64,000 bases of DNA from Methanococcus maripaludis C5 (GCF_000016125.1 NC_009135.1:1240001-1304000), one strand, 5' to 3'; positions 24,630 through 33,861 are shown, counted from the stretch's first letter. Translations and numbers: made by a program. The notes: generated by a model not told the origin, from the sequence alone.

Positions 24630-26624
24630 TTAAAGCGTTTCTTCAGTTTGTGCCATTGCCACAATTTTTTTAGTTGTTGTATCATAAGCGATTCCGATTA
24701 GGTATACTTCATCCCCAGTTCCGAAATCGAGGGTAAGTGTCCTGTTTACCACACTATTTGTAGTAACCGGAGTGTAACCCATTCCCATGGTACCATCTAA
24801 AAATGCTGCATCTAAAATACCTTGGACAGATGATGCAGTCATTGAAACAAGTTCTGAATCATCTATAATTTTCACAGATCCTTCATCTCCGACTATTGAA
24901 ACGTCGAAGTATTTATCTGATGAAGAATTACCCAATATTTCTAATTCAAACTCATAATTATCTTTATTTATTACCATTAAACCGTATCTTACCCCATTTG
25001 ATAGCGTATCATTTACGGTCATGGTCGTATAAAATTGATTGGTTGCAGGATTAAATCCAGTTACCTGAAGATCTAATTCATACATTAGGTTTTCAAATGC
25101 ACTGAATCCTAAAACGGTTGCAGTCGTACCAATTGTACCATTACCTAATGTTACAATAACGATATTTTCACCATAGGTGGTTGGAGTTATTGTAAAGTCT
25201 ACATCTCCAGATCCATCTGTTGTTTCTGTTGTTTTTTGAGCATTATTAAGCATTGAAATAAAGGTATCTGCATCCCCATCTAATAGGTCATTTATTGCAT
25301 CCCTAAATTCCTGTCTATTGGTAATTACGTGTGCTGTAACTTCTTTACTTGCGAGTGCTGTTGAACCATAAAATGTAGCAGTTACATCGTTACCGTATGT
25401 AAGAGCACCACATTCAATAGGATATAACAAATTAAGACCGCTTCCAGTTCCCTCGTAATAGATTCTAACGTTTCCTGATGAACCTACGTATGACTTTTGA
25501 ACCATATCTGTTTTTAAGGCCATATCGGGAAGCACTATGTTATCATCACCAGTTATCTCAATATTGTTTCCATCAGTTCCTGATGCAGACATATCTGCAA
25601 ATTTAACTTTTTCCACACTATCGATTAAAACTATAGTGTATTTTTGTGTAGCTGTGGTTGTGGAGGAACTTGAACTTGAACTTGAACTTGAACTTGAACT
25701 GGTTGTAGTTGTAGTTGTAGTTGTAGTTGTAGTTGCTCCTTCTTCAGATGCTGATTCAGAGATACTTTCTGAAACTTTTTCATTATCACTTGAAATTGAA
25801 ATTTCGGAGGTAATTTCAGTAGTTTTTGAAACAATCTCATCGATTGCACTTTCATCAATGTTTGTAACTGAAACTATTGTTCCAATTTCACCCGCAGCAA
25901 AGCTTTCTATTGCCGCAATAATTGGATTTTCAGTTTGTTCTGCACAAACGACTGATGCAGCCACTCCAATAATATCAGGATTTATTGCAGGTGCTGCAGA
26001 TAACACTGTTTTAACAATAGCTTCGACAGTTCCTGTTGCAACAGTTGTAGTTTTTGAAACTTCACTTACAGTTTTTCTAATTTCACTTGGGACATTGTTT
26101 CCCATGATAACTGCATTTTCCACATTTAGCGATTCTAGAAGTTCTTTAACTTCTCCATAGCTTTCTTGTGAATAATATAAAACTGGTGCACCGAAACTTA
26201 GTGCTGAAGGTGTAATATCCTCATTAAAACCTTCTGCAATTACGATATTTTCTGCAACTTCAGGTTTCTGAGTGATAAGTTTTTTAAACAATGCCGTAGA
26301 TGTTTCAACCCTAGTTTCTCCTGAAACACGTTCAACATTGGCAATTTTTGATTTTAATTGGTTTTCAACATTTTGACTAACTGCTTTAGGGCCACCAACA
26401 ATTATTGCATTTTTTGCATTTTTGATGGCATTTTCAGCACCTGTAGAAAGTTGGTCTGCAGGGGTGTATACAAATTTATATCCCATCTCTTTTGCATATT
26501 GAGCAGCAATAATTGCATCTGCAGGGGTCGATACAATTACAACTATCTCATCATTCAAAGCAAAACCCGTCGGAATTGCCCCGAGAATAAGCAAAATTGG
26601 GATTAGAAAATTAATAATTTTCAT
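24630..26624 (-). CDS. Large secreted surface protein with CWB2-like N-terminus and Thr/Ser linker
   Basis: This exported protein of about 664 residues has a signal peptide (KIINFLIPILLILGAIPTGFA). Residues about 25-205 resemble the cell-wall-binding repeat 2 family (AIIVGGPKAVSQNVENQLK and RVSGETRVETSTALFKKL, later ENAVIMGNNVPSEI). A low-complexity linker of about 11 Thr and 13 Ser follows near residues 297-324, then a long beta-rich C-terminal half. There is no cysteine-rich region or membrane anchor at the end. The start is the ATG at 26624, because AAGGAGGG lies 6 bases before it; a TTG at 26642 sits upstream of that site. It may be an S-layer-associated protein. It is probably not the main S-layer protein, which has a different signal peptide in this genus. 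Confidence 0.85.
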   Translation of the reverse strand: MKIINFLIPILLILGAIPTGFALNDEIVVIVSTPADAIIAAQYAKEMGYKFVYTPADQLSTGAENAIKNAKNAIIVGGPKAVSQNVENQLKSKIANVERVSGETRVETSTALFKKLITQKPEVAENIVIAEGFNEDITPSALSFGAPVLYYSQESYGEVKELLESLNVENAVIMGNNVPSEIRKTVSEVSKTTTVATGTVEAIVKTVLSAAPAINPDIIGVAASVVCAEQTENPIIAAIESFAAGEIGTIVSVTNIDESAIDEIVSKTTEITSEISISSDNEKVSESISESASEEGATTTTTTTTTTTSSSSSSSSSSSSSTTTATQKYTIVLIDSVEKVKFADMSASGTDGNNIEITGDDNIVLPDMALKTDMVQKSYVGSSGNVRIYYEGTGSGLNLLYPIECGALTYGNDVTATFYGSTALASKEVTAHVITNRQEFRDAINDLLDGDADTFISMLNNAQKTTETTDGSGDVDFTITPTTYGENIVIVTLGNGTIGTTATVLGFSAFENLMYELDLQVTGFNPATNQFYTTMTVNDTLSNGVRYGLMVINKDNYEFELEILGNSSSDKYFDVSIVGDEGSVKIIDDSELVSMTASSVQGILDAAFLDGTMGMGYTPVTTNSVVNRTLTLDFGTGDEVYLIGIAYDTTTKKIVAMAQTEETL
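25666..25731 (-). repeat. Two adjacent hexanucleotide tandem repeats coding for poly-Ser and poly-Thr
   Basis: On the plus strand, CTTGAA is repeated exactly 5 times (25669-25698), with partial units at both ends. It is followed by GTTGTA repeated 5 times (25702-25731). On the coding strand these read as alternating AGT-TCA (Ser) and ACA-ACT (Thr) codons. The unit length of 6 keeps the reading frame when copies are gained or lost, so the linker can change length without ending translation. Confidence 0.9.
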
Positions 26625-26700
26625 GAAAGTCCCTCCTTGCAAGGTAGTTATATTGGATTAAATATAGGTATATCCATATATTACATCAAACTATAAATAA

Positions 26701-27225
26701 TTAAGTCCAATCTACCACATCAATGTTTAACTTCAGGTTTAATATTTCGTTGTTTTGCGCATTATTTAGTTTTTCAGCGAGTGATTCCTCAGAAATTTTA
26801 TCTTTAAATACCAAAACTACTATCTGGTAATTACCGGGTTCCATTATTGAAAAATTTATATTTTTTTCCCATTGGGATTCCCAATCCCCTTCGATAAATG
26901 AAGATTTTGGTTCAAGACTTTTATTAAACTCAGTTAACATATGATCATCTTTTTCAGGATTTGAAGAATTCGTTTTCAAAACCCATATCTCCCCAAAATA
27001 TGTGACATTTCTACCCTCATGGTTAACAATGCCTAAGTTGAATACTCCTTCCTCGCCAACATAAATTTTAGAAGGATATTCATAAGCCATATTTTTCTCG
27101 CCCAACAAATAAATTTCAGTAAAATATTCTGATTGTTTAGGATGTCCCAAAACATACAAAAAACCCATAACCGCCATAAATAACAATAATGTTAAAAAAA
27201 TTGTTGAATATTGTGTATTTTTCAT
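26701..27225 (-). CDS. DUF1616 family membrane-anchored protein
   Basis: This 174-residue protein has one N-terminal membrane helix (STIFLTLLLFMAVMGFLYVL) and an outward-facing beta domain. EYFTEIYLLG, YPSKIYVGEEG and LGIVNHEGRNVTYFGE match the DUF1616 family, which is found in archaeal surface and glycosylation loci. It starts with ATG after AGGT. It is the last gene of a small minus-strand group with two membrane proteins, facing away from the MoxR operon. Its molecular role is not known. Confidence 0.8.
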   Translation of the reverse strand: MKNTQYSTIFLTLLLFMAVMGFLYVLGHPKQSEYFTEIYLLGEKNMAYEYPSKIYVGEEGVFNLGIVNHEGRNVTYFGEIWVLKTNSSNPEKDDHMLTEFNKSLEPKSSFIEGDWESQWEKNINFSIMEPGNYQIVVLVFKDKISEESLAEKLNNAQNNEILNLKLNIDVVDWT

Positions 27226-27233
27226 ATCAATAC

Positions 27234-27473
27234 CTACATAATTAATGAATAAATTCTAAGTACAACTACTATGGAAAATAATCCGGATAAAAAATAAAAC
27301 GTGATATTTAAAAGTTTTTTGTTTTTTTTTGTAATAAAAAAATGTCCTGTTTCCAAAAATAAATAAAATCCGATCAAAGATAATGACACATATAAATCAA
27401 AAGTATTCGAAAAAAGTGCAACCAATATAAACCAGCCACATATGAACATTAGCATTAAATTAATTCTTTTCAT
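27234..27473 (-). CDS. Small membrane protein of unknown function
   Basis: This protein of about 79 residues is nearly all hydrophobic, with three likely helices (NLMLMFICGWFILVALF, YVSLSLIGFYLFLETGHFF, ITFYFLSGLFSIVVVLRIY). I chose the ATG at 27473 because GGGGAA precedes it. An in-frame GTG at 27491 lies upstream of that site. The gene overlaps the end of the upstream gene and ends 8 bases before the DUF1616 gene, so the three are one transcription unit. No family recognised. Confidence 0.7.
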   Translation of the reverse strand: MKRINLMLMFICGWFILVALFSNTFDLYVSLSLIGFYLFLETGHFFITKKNKKLLNITFYFLSGLFSIVVVLRIYSLIM

Positions 27474-28194
27474 AGCATTCCCCAATTTCACTTAATAAAA
27501 TCTCTATATCGTTTTTAGACTCGACTAATTCATTGAAAATTATGATTTTATTTTTTGATTTTGAAATGGCCAATATTATCGAAGATACAATTGGTAAAAG
27601 ATAAAAATATTCGTCAAGATCTTTGAAGTCTCTTTTATTAAGTTTAATGCTAATTTTTCCGTTGTTAACATCTTCAAAATCTATTTTAGTCAACAAATCC
27701 ATTGAATATAATACATTAGACAATAAAGAATATAACACAGACGATTCTAATTCCAAAATATCCTTACCATATGTTTCTTCATAAATTTTTAAAAGTTCAT
27801 ATCCAATTGGAGGAGTAATTAAAACGCCCATTTCACTAGAACTACTTTGGTTTGTTATAAAAACAATATCTTGACTATAAGCAGACAGATTAATTTTAAA
27901 ATTTTTTTTTGCAGGGACAAATATCGCACCACATTTTAAATCAGAATTTGGCGGGATATATAATGGATGTCCTTTTAAATCCAGATTTAAAAAAAGTTTT
28001 CTCAGAAATTCAACATTTGATTTTGTTATTGCATTATGAATTTCTCGATCCATCATCTTTTGAGGGACCATTGATACTAAAATAATTGAAATTAAAACAC
28101 ATGCCATACCCAAATTTATAAAAGATATCATCGAGTTAATTAAACCATAAATTAGTACAAAAATTCCCAATATTAAAGTAGTTAATCCAGACAC
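27460..28194 (-). CDS. Membrane-anchored protein of unknown function in the surface module
   Basis: This protein of about 244 residues has two N-terminal membrane helices (LTTLILGIFVLIYGLINSMI and LGMACVLISIILVSMVP) and a cytoplasmic domain containing LKGHPLYIPPNSDLKCGAIFVPA. A hydrophobic patch near the end (YFYLLPIVSSIILAISKSK) could be a further membrane-associated helix. I recall similar proteins beside DUF1616/DUF58 genes in methanogens but cannot name the family. The annotated start is GTG at 28194. The frame stays open upstream and GGTGA lies farther back, so a non-standard ATC/ATT start a few codons earlier is possible. Confidence 0.7.
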   Translation of the reverse strand: MSGLTTLILGIFVLIYGLINSMISFINLGMACVLISIILVSMVPQKMMDREIHNAITKSNVEFLRKLFLNLDLKGHPLYIPPNSDLKCGAIFVPAKKNFKINLSAYSQDIVFITNQSSSSEMGVLITPPIGYELLKIYEETYGKDILELESSVLYSLLSNVLYSMDLLTKIDFEDVNNGKISIKLNKRDFKDLDEYFYLLPIVSSIILAISKSKNKIIIFNELVESKNDIEILLSEIGECYEKN

Positions 28195-28239
28195 ATTCTT
28201 CGAAATATTGATGATTTCACCAACCCATAGGATGAAAAA

Positions 28240-30072
28240 ATGAATTCGTATAAACCAAGAATATTATTACTTATATTTATAATCTATTTTTTTTCAACAG
28301 TTAGTGCAGCAAATATAACAGATGAACAATTTGAGTCAGATGACACATACATTTACACATATTTTAATAATTTTTTGATGGATTATACAAATTCTATCGA
28401 TAAAATGATTGTTGATGATATTACATATATAAACGACTCAGAATTTCTTTATGAAAAAATCAATTACATGGCTAAAGAAGTTATAACTTACGAATACAAT
28501 TCGATAAATAGTCCTGCAGGGGATGTAATCGACCCGTACTACAGTTTTTCCAAGGATTTAAATGAATTAAGCATATTAAACAAAGAATTTAATGAACAAC
28601 TTGAAAATAATACATTAAATAGCAAATATTCTGCAAAAATAACTGTAGTAAAGATATTATCGAAAATAGGCACAATGAGATCTACGTTAGATACAATAGA
28701 CAATATCACAACACTTCAAATAGACAACCGAATTTTAACATTTGATACTTCAGAAGTTAGAAAAAGTCTTGATTATTATGAATTAAAAATATTAAAAAAA
28801 GCAGAACTTCTAGAAGACTTGAAACCTAACGAAAATTTAACGTTATTTATTTCACCAGAAGTGCCGATAATTTACGAAGATACATTAATTTATGGAACTG
28901 GTAAAAATGGAAATGCCAAAATCGTAATAATCGGTCCTGAAAACATTGTTTATAATATTACGATAAATGAGAACAATTATCTTAAAAACCATGTTTTTGA
29001 GAAACCAGGAATATACAGACTTTATGCAGTTCAAGATGGGAAACGATCTGAAGTAGTTATAGCAAACGTTTCGAAAATACCTACGCAGATTATTATGGAA
29101 GGCCACTATATGATAGATATATTTCAAAATAAAAGTATTGGAGGTACCGTTGTTGATTTTCACGAAAATCCTGTTGATTCTGGGCATATAGTATTTGAAA
29201 ACGAAACTTTGGAATTAACTAACGGAATGTTCAAAAAAAATATTTATTCTGAAGTTGTATCCTCTGAAAAATATATTATTAAATTCCTAGAAACTGAAAA
29301 ATATCTTCCATCTGAAAAAATTATTGAAGTAATTTTTTCCAAAAAACCAGTTGCTATTAGAATATATTCTGAAACTCCCGAAACAAAAATAAATAGCCCC
29401 ATAACAATTTTTGGAGAATACTATGGACTTGATGATAGTTTAGAGCTAAAATTATGGTTAAATGGAAAATTAAACAGTACTTTTAAATCAGACTCCACTT
29501 TTGAAAAAGAACTCGTATTCGATAAATCTGGAACTTATGAGATATATGTAACATATGATGGAAATGAACAGTACAGTTTTTCGAAATCAAATACGATTAA
29601 AATAAAAGTAACTGAAAAATCAATGCCATTAATTTCGAACACTAAAAAACCATTTATTTTGTTATTTTTAGTTATCATTGGATTAATAATTGCGATTTAC
29701 AAAAAAATGAAAAAAAATGAAAAAGTTGATTTGAAAGAATTATCCTCTGAAAAAGAAACCTGTCTAACTTTTGAGGATTCTGAAACCCCCTATACGGATA
29801 CTTTAGAAATTCCTACTTCAAAAATAGAAACCAGCATTTCTTCAAAGTATATGGAACTATACAATAAAATAATTTCAAAATATGAAATAAGATCAAAACT
29901 TACTCCAAGAGAACTATTAAATTATATAAAAGAAAACAACTACCCCCTATACGATGAGTTAAAATTCATTACGGAAATACATGAAAAACATAATTATGAA
30001 AAATCCAAAATCGATAGAAATACTGAAAAAGGATATTATAAATCAGTCGATAATCTTTTGGAGATGCTATAA
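28240..30072 (+). CDS. Exported protein with Ig-like repeats, membrane helix and cytoplasmic DUF4129-like tail
   Basis: This 610-residue protein has a signal peptide (RILLLIFIIYFFSTVSA). An outer region of about 450 residues has an acidic helical part and three Ig-like segments (for example ISPEVPIIYEDTLIYGTGKN and AIRIYSETPETKINSPITIF). A single membrane helix lies near 476-493 (PFILLFLVIIGLIIAIY). The cytoplasmic tail ends in a small helical domain (about 540-608) with KLTPRELLNYIKEN, the DUF4129 pattern. It is the first gene of the MoxR operon. DUF4129 proteins regularly occur with DUF58 and MoxR genes. A transglutaminase domain, often fused in relatives, is absent here. Confidence 0.8.
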   Translation: MNSYKPRILLLIFIIYFFSTVSAANITDEQFESDDTYIYTYFNNFLMDYTNSIDKMIVDDITYINDSEFLYEKINYMAKEVITYEYNSINSPAGDVIDPYYSFSKDLNELSILNKEFNEQLENNTLNSKYSAKITVVKILSKIGTMRSTLDTIDNITTLQIDNRILTFDTSEVRKSLDYYELKILKKAELLEDLKPNENLTLFISPEVPIIYEDTLIYGTGKNGNAKIVIIGPENIVYNITINENNYLKNHVFEKPGIYRLYAVQDGKRSEVVIANVSKIPTQIIMEGHYMIDIFQNKSIGGTVVDFHENPVDSGHIVFENETLELTNGMFKKNIYSEVVSSEKYIIKFLETEKYLPSEKIIEVIFSKKPVAIRIYSETPETKINSPITIFGEYYGLDDSLELKLWLNGKLNSTFKSDSTFEKELVFDKSGTYEIYVTYDGNEQYSFSKSNTIKIKVTEKSMPLISNTKKPFILLFLVIIGLIIAIYKKMKKNEKVDLKELSSEKETCLTFEDSETPYTDTLEIPTSKIETSISSKYMELYNKIISKYEIRSKLTPRELLNYIKENNYPLYDELKFITEIHEKHNYEKSKIDRNTEKGYYKSVDNLLEML

Positions 30073-31070
30073 TGGAAAAATATTTTAAATACCTTCTTTT
30101 GGGACTCATCGGCGTATTATTGTTATCATTGCCTGCAGGAACGCCCTCTTTGAAGGCATATAGTAAATATAGTATATTTAATACTGGTGAACATGGATGT
30201 TCAAATATCGCTATTGAGTTTAATAATGCAGGTTTCGACATCGTTCCGATATATTCAAGTTATGACGAATACGATTTTAGTGAAAATGGAGTTATTTTCA
30301 TAATTGGCCCTCAAAGAGATTTTTCCAAAGAGGAAATAAATAATCTAAAAAAATTTTTAGAATCTGGAAACACAATAATTGTTGCAGATGATTTCGGAAC
30401 TTCAAACAGAATACTAAATGAATTACAAATTCCAGATCGATTTTCGGGAGAACGTATAAATGACATATTTTACAGAACTGACCAGAACGTAATTGAAGTT
30501 AAAAACCCCGAAATTTATGGTGGCGGAAGTGTTGTTACATATGTTCCAAGCTACATCAGAGGGTCGGGCACCATTGGAAAAACCAGTAACATCTCCAAAA
30601 GTGACCAAAAAAAAGGTTCTTTGCCCATTATATCAGAAATAATGTATTCCGAAGGTAAAATAATATTAATAGCTGATCCAGATATATTTACAAATCAATT
30701 ATCGGAATATAATTCAGAATTCATTGAAAATTTTATTTCTCGCTTAAATTATAATCAGATATATTTCGATGAAATTCATCATAATGATTTAAACTATGAA
30801 CTAAACATTTTTTACGTTCAAAAAACTATACCAAAAGAATACGTCTTAATGACAATATTGGCCATTACTTTTTCATTTAGATTCTTAAATAAAGAAACTT
30901 TCAGAAAAACTATTGAAAAATTTATTCCTCAAAAGTCAACTGATGTAAATAATTATACTGATAAAACACTTACGGACGTATCAAACAAACACAAAATAAA
31001 TTCAAAAGACCTAATAAGAGTAATTAACATTATAAAAGATGGTAAAAATGGAAGGAAAAGAATTTCTTAA
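30072..31070 (+). CDS. DUF4350 domain membrane protein
   Basis: This 332-residue protein has an N-terminal membrane helix (FKYLLLGLIGVLLLSLPAG), then a Rossmann-like DUF4350 domain with SKYSIFNTGEHGCSNIAIEF, FIIGPQRDFSKEEINNLKKF, NTIIVADDFGTSN and KIILIADPDIFTNQL. A second membrane helix lies near 255-272. Its start overlaps the preceding stop (TAATG). The tail overlaps the start region of the MoxR gene. The family resembles membrane proteins of the GldG/IFT52-like fold. Its position between DUF4129 and MoxR genes is the common arrangement. The biochemical role is unknown. Confidence 0.8.
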   Translation: MEKYFKYLLLGLIGVLLLSLPAGTPSLKAYSKYSIFNTGEHGCSNIAIEFNNAGFDIVPIYSSYDEYDFSENGVIFIIGPQRDFSKEEINNLKKFLESGNTIIVADDFGTSNRILNELQIPDRFSGERINDIFYRTDQNVIEVKNPEIYGGGSVVTYVPSYIRGSGTIGKTSNISKSDQKKGSLPIISEIMYSEGKIILIADPDIFTNQLSEYNSEFIENFISRLNYNQIYFDEIHHNDLNYELNIFYVQKTIPKEYVLMTILAITFSFRFLNKETFRKTIEKFIPQKSTDVNNYTDKTLTDVSNKHKINSKDLIRVINIIKDGKNGRKRIS

Positions 31071-31977
31071 AAAAGTCGAGAAAGAAATGGAAAAATGTAT
31101 CGTTGGTAAAGAAGACATTATAAAACTTCTTTTGGTATCGCTACTTTCCCGAGGGCATGTGGTATTAGAAGGGATTCCAGGTTTAGCAAAGACTACAATT
31201 GTTAAAAATTTTGCGAAAGTTTTTGGATTAAAATTTTCGAGAGTCCAACTGACCCCCGACACCATGCCGAGCGATATTATCGGAGTTTATTATTATAGTG
31301 AAAAAACAAAAGATTTCGAGATTAAAAAAGGCCCTATTTTTACAAATATATTACTTGCAGATGAAATTAATAGAACCCCTCCAAAGACACAATCTGCGAT
31401 GCTTGAATCAATGCAAGAAAATCAGGCTACTATTGAAGGAAATTCATTAAAACTTCCTGATCCATTTATATTAATGGCCACAATGAATCCTTTGGAATCT
31501 GAAGGAGTTTATGCACTTCCAGAAGCCCAGATGGATCGTTTCATGTTTAAAATAAAATTAGAATATCCGAAAAAAAATGAAGAAATAGAAATGTTAAAGA
31601 AAAAATATGAATGTTCTTTTGAAACCGTCTGCCCAGTCATATCCCATTTAGACCTAGAAAATGCTTTTGAAAAAGTAAATAATGTCCACATAACTGAGGA
31701 AATACTCCATTATATTTACGACCTTGTCCAAAAAACTCGTATCGATGAACGATTCATATATGGTGCATCCCCCAGAGCATCTGAACAGTTCTTATATGCT
31801 TCGAGAGCTGTTGCTTACTTAAATGGTAGAGATTATGTCTTACCTGATGACGTTAAAGAGATTGCAAAATACATTTTAAGACATAAAGTCAAACTAAAAA
31901 TAGATTATGAATTTGAAGGAATGAATAATGAAGATATAATCGATGAGATTATCTCCAATACGGATATTATAAACTAG
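31048..31977 (+). CDS. MoxR-family AAA+ ATPase
   Basis: This ATPase of about 309 residues has Walker A in GIPGLAKTTIVKNFAK, Walker B and adjacent arginines in NILLADEINRTPPKTQSAML, sensor 1 in ILMATMNPLESEGVYALPEA, and the MoxR lid in YGASPRASEQFLYASRA. MoxR enzymes act as chaperones that remodel or mature partner proteins and are typically encoded beside DUF58/vWA partners, as here. I chose the ATG at 31048. An in-frame ATG at 31039 is possible. Either start overlaps the DUF4350 gene in another frame. Confidence 0.93.
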   Translation: MEGKEFLKKVEKEMEKCIVGKEDIIKLLLVSLLSRGHVVLEGIPGLAKTTIVKNFAKVFGLKFSRVQLTPDTMPSDIIGVYYYSEKTKDFEIKKGPIFTNILLADEINRTPPKTQSAMLESMQENQATIEGNSLKLPDPFILMATMNPLESEGVYALPEAQMDRFMFKIKLEYPKKNEEIEMLKKKYECSFETVCPVISHLDLENAFEKVNNVHITEEILHYIYDLVQKTRIDERFIYGASPRASEQFLYASRAVAYLNGRDYVLPDDVKEIAKYILRHKVKLKIDYEFEGMNNEDIIDEIISNTDIIN

Positions 31978-31986
31978 TGATTTTCC

Positions 31987-33288
31987 ATGAAAAAACATGA
32001 TTTTTTAATATACATTACAGTATTGTTATTTATTGAAGGATACCTATTTACCAATATATTGCCCTTGTCATTTGGAATTATTATCTTATTCTATCTTTTT
32101 TTGGCAATGACTTCGTTTAATCCATTATATGAGTATGATATCATAGTTCCAGAAATGGACGTTATTGAAAATGAAAAAATAGTTATTAACTTAAAGATTA
32201 AAAATTTATCCACAAATCCATTAAACTTTAAAATTACTGAAAATAGTTCTGAATTTGAATGGAGTTCTAAAAAAAAAATGATTAAATCAGGCACACTTTC
32301 TGAAATAAAATTAGAACTAAAACCAATACATAAGGGATGTTTTTTAATTAACGAAATACCATTAAAAATTTCTGATCAATTCGATATTTTTGAAAAAGTA
32401 TCTTTAATCAATACCTCGCTTACAATTAATGTTTATCCGTCAAATGAACGTATTTTAAACGGATTAAATATGAACAAAAATATTAAACTTGGAACTGAAA
32501 TACTTAAATCACTTAAAATGGGACATAAAAGTTCTGAATTTGATTATTTACGGGATTATTTCCCAGGTGATGAATTTAAAAATATCAATTGGAAAGCTTC
32601 TTTAAAATTTGGTCGCCTGATATCAAAAGAGTTTTTAAAAGAAAATGAAGGAAATTTAACTATTTTAGTAGATGTAAGTCAGTCTTTTTTAAAAGATTTT
32701 AAAGGGGGGAATCTAAAAACCGATTATGTAAGTATGATTGTATTCCAAATTGCTTTTTATGCCTTAAAAAACTACAAATTTGTAAATATGGTATTTTTTG
32801 ATGACTCGGGCATAGTAAAATTCGCGCCAAATATCACTTCAAAACAGTCTTTAAAAAAATATCTTAAAAATAGGTTGGTACCTTCTGAAGGAACCCCGTA
32901 TATTCAAAATTCTCCAGATCGATCTTCCGAAAAACCTACTTTTTTAAGAATTTTAAAACCGATCTTGAAAAGATCGCCTGAAAAATTTTTTCACGTTACC
33001 AAGTTAATAGATCCTAAAAGTACCCCCCTATTGATAACCGATATTTCAAATATTAAACAAATTTTAACACTCCATCATGAAATCTGTAAAAAAAATTCAA
33101 AAATGTACATAATATCACCCAATCCATTATTATTTGGTATCGATGAAATCTCTGAAAACCGCATCCCCATAATATATAATCAATATATTGAGAGAGAGAA
33201 AAATTTATTTAAATTAAATAAATTATGCCCTACAGTAGATGTTGGCCCAAACGACCTTTTAAAAGAAATACTGGAGGAATTTAAATGA
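31987..33288 (+). CDS. DUF58 protein, probable partner of the MoxR ATPase
   Basis: This 433-residue protein has two hydrophobic helices near the N-terminus (about 7-40), a beta-sandwich region (about 50-150), and the DUF58 signature (SEFDYLRDYFPGDEFKNINW followed by KASLKFGRLISKEF) leading into a vWA-like domain with a partial MIDAS-type LVDVSQSFL. DUF58 proteins are encoded next to MoxR in bacteria and archaea and are thought to be their substrates or partners. It starts 9 bases after the MoxR stop and overlaps the next gene by 4 bases. Confidence 0.9.
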   Translation: MKKHDFLIYITVLLFIEGYLFTNILPLSFGIIILFYLFLAMTSFNPLYEYDIIVPEMDVIENEKIVINLKIKNLSTNPLNFKITENSSEFEWSSKKKMIKSGTLSEIKLELKPIHKGCFLINEIPLKISDQFDIFEKVSLINTSLTINVYPSNERILNGLNMNKNIKLGTEILKSLKMGHKSSEFDYLRDYFPGDEFKNINWKASLKFGRLISKEFLKENEGNLTILVDVSQSFLKDFKGGNLKTDYVSMIVFQIAFYALKNYKFVNMVFFDDSGIVKFAPNITSKQSLKKYLKNRLVPSEGTPYIQNSPDRSSEKPTFLRILKPILKRSPEKFFHVTKLIDPKSTPLLITDISNIKQILTLHHEICKKNSKMYIISPNPLLFGIDEISENRIPIIYNQYIEREKNLFKLNKLCPTVDVGPNDLLKEILEEFK

Positions 33289-33848
33289 AAATTCAAAATA
33301 TTAATAGTTTAGTCGCCACATTTATTGGAGGACTCTATTTTAAAACTTATTTTCCAATAATATTAATATTTATTGTTGTATTACAAAATCGCATCCCTAA
33401 AGAATTACTGTTTGTTGTTACAATTTATTTTATATTATTTGGTTATTTGTTTAATCCGGGACTAATGAATCTTTCATCATTGGGACCTTTTATAATAATG
33501 ATACTTATACCACATCTATGCATTTTAAAAGATTTATTCGAAATCAATGTCCAAAAAAACAGTTTAAAAATAAATATATTCATCCTAATTTTAATTTTAG
33601 TTGGATACATATATTTTGAATGTTTTTTATTAGGCATAGGATTATTATTCTTTATTAAATTTCAAAAATTAATTAATAAAACAATCATAGTATTTTTATT
33701 TCCAATTATTATCACATTTATTATTTTTTTAAAATACTATGAAATAATACATAAAAATTACATTTATGAAATTATCCTAATTACCGGTCTTGGAATTATA
33801 CTTTATTCAACATATATGTGCTATAATACAAAAAATATTAAAAGCTAG
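33285..33848 (+). CDS. Multi-spanning membrane protein of unknown function
   Basis: This 187-residue protein is almost entirely hydrophobic, with about six or seven membrane helices and short charged loops. The start overlaps the DUF58 stop (ATGA). It closes the five-gene DUF4129-DUF4350-MoxR-DUF58 operon and could be the membrane platform of that module. I recognise no motif. Confidence 0.75.
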   Translation: MKIQNINSLVATFIGGLYFKTYFPIILIFIVVLQNRIPKELLFVVTIYFILFGYLFNPGLMNLSSLGPFIIMILIPHLCILKDLFEINVQKNSLKINIFILILILVGYIYFECFLLGIGLLFFIKFQKLINKTIIVFLFPIIITFIIFLKYYEIIHKNYIYEIILITGLGIILYSTYMCYNTKNIKS

Positions 33849-33861
33849 TTTGGGTGTAAAA

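Noticed and set aside
25666-25731. Repeat tract as an on/off phase-variation switch
   Set aside because: Units are 6 bases long, so copy changes keep the frame. Only length variation is possible.
25537-26160. 207-codon open frame on the plus strand opposite the CWB2-type gene
   Set aside because: It is a shadow of the real gene. Its low-complexity EL and V repeats come from the antisense of the Ser/Thr codon repeats, and it has no ribosome-binding site.
24630-26624. The main S-layer protein gene of the genus
   Set aside because: The signal peptide and N-terminus do not match the methanococcal S-layer protein as I remember it, and the CWB2-like part points to an accessory surface protein.
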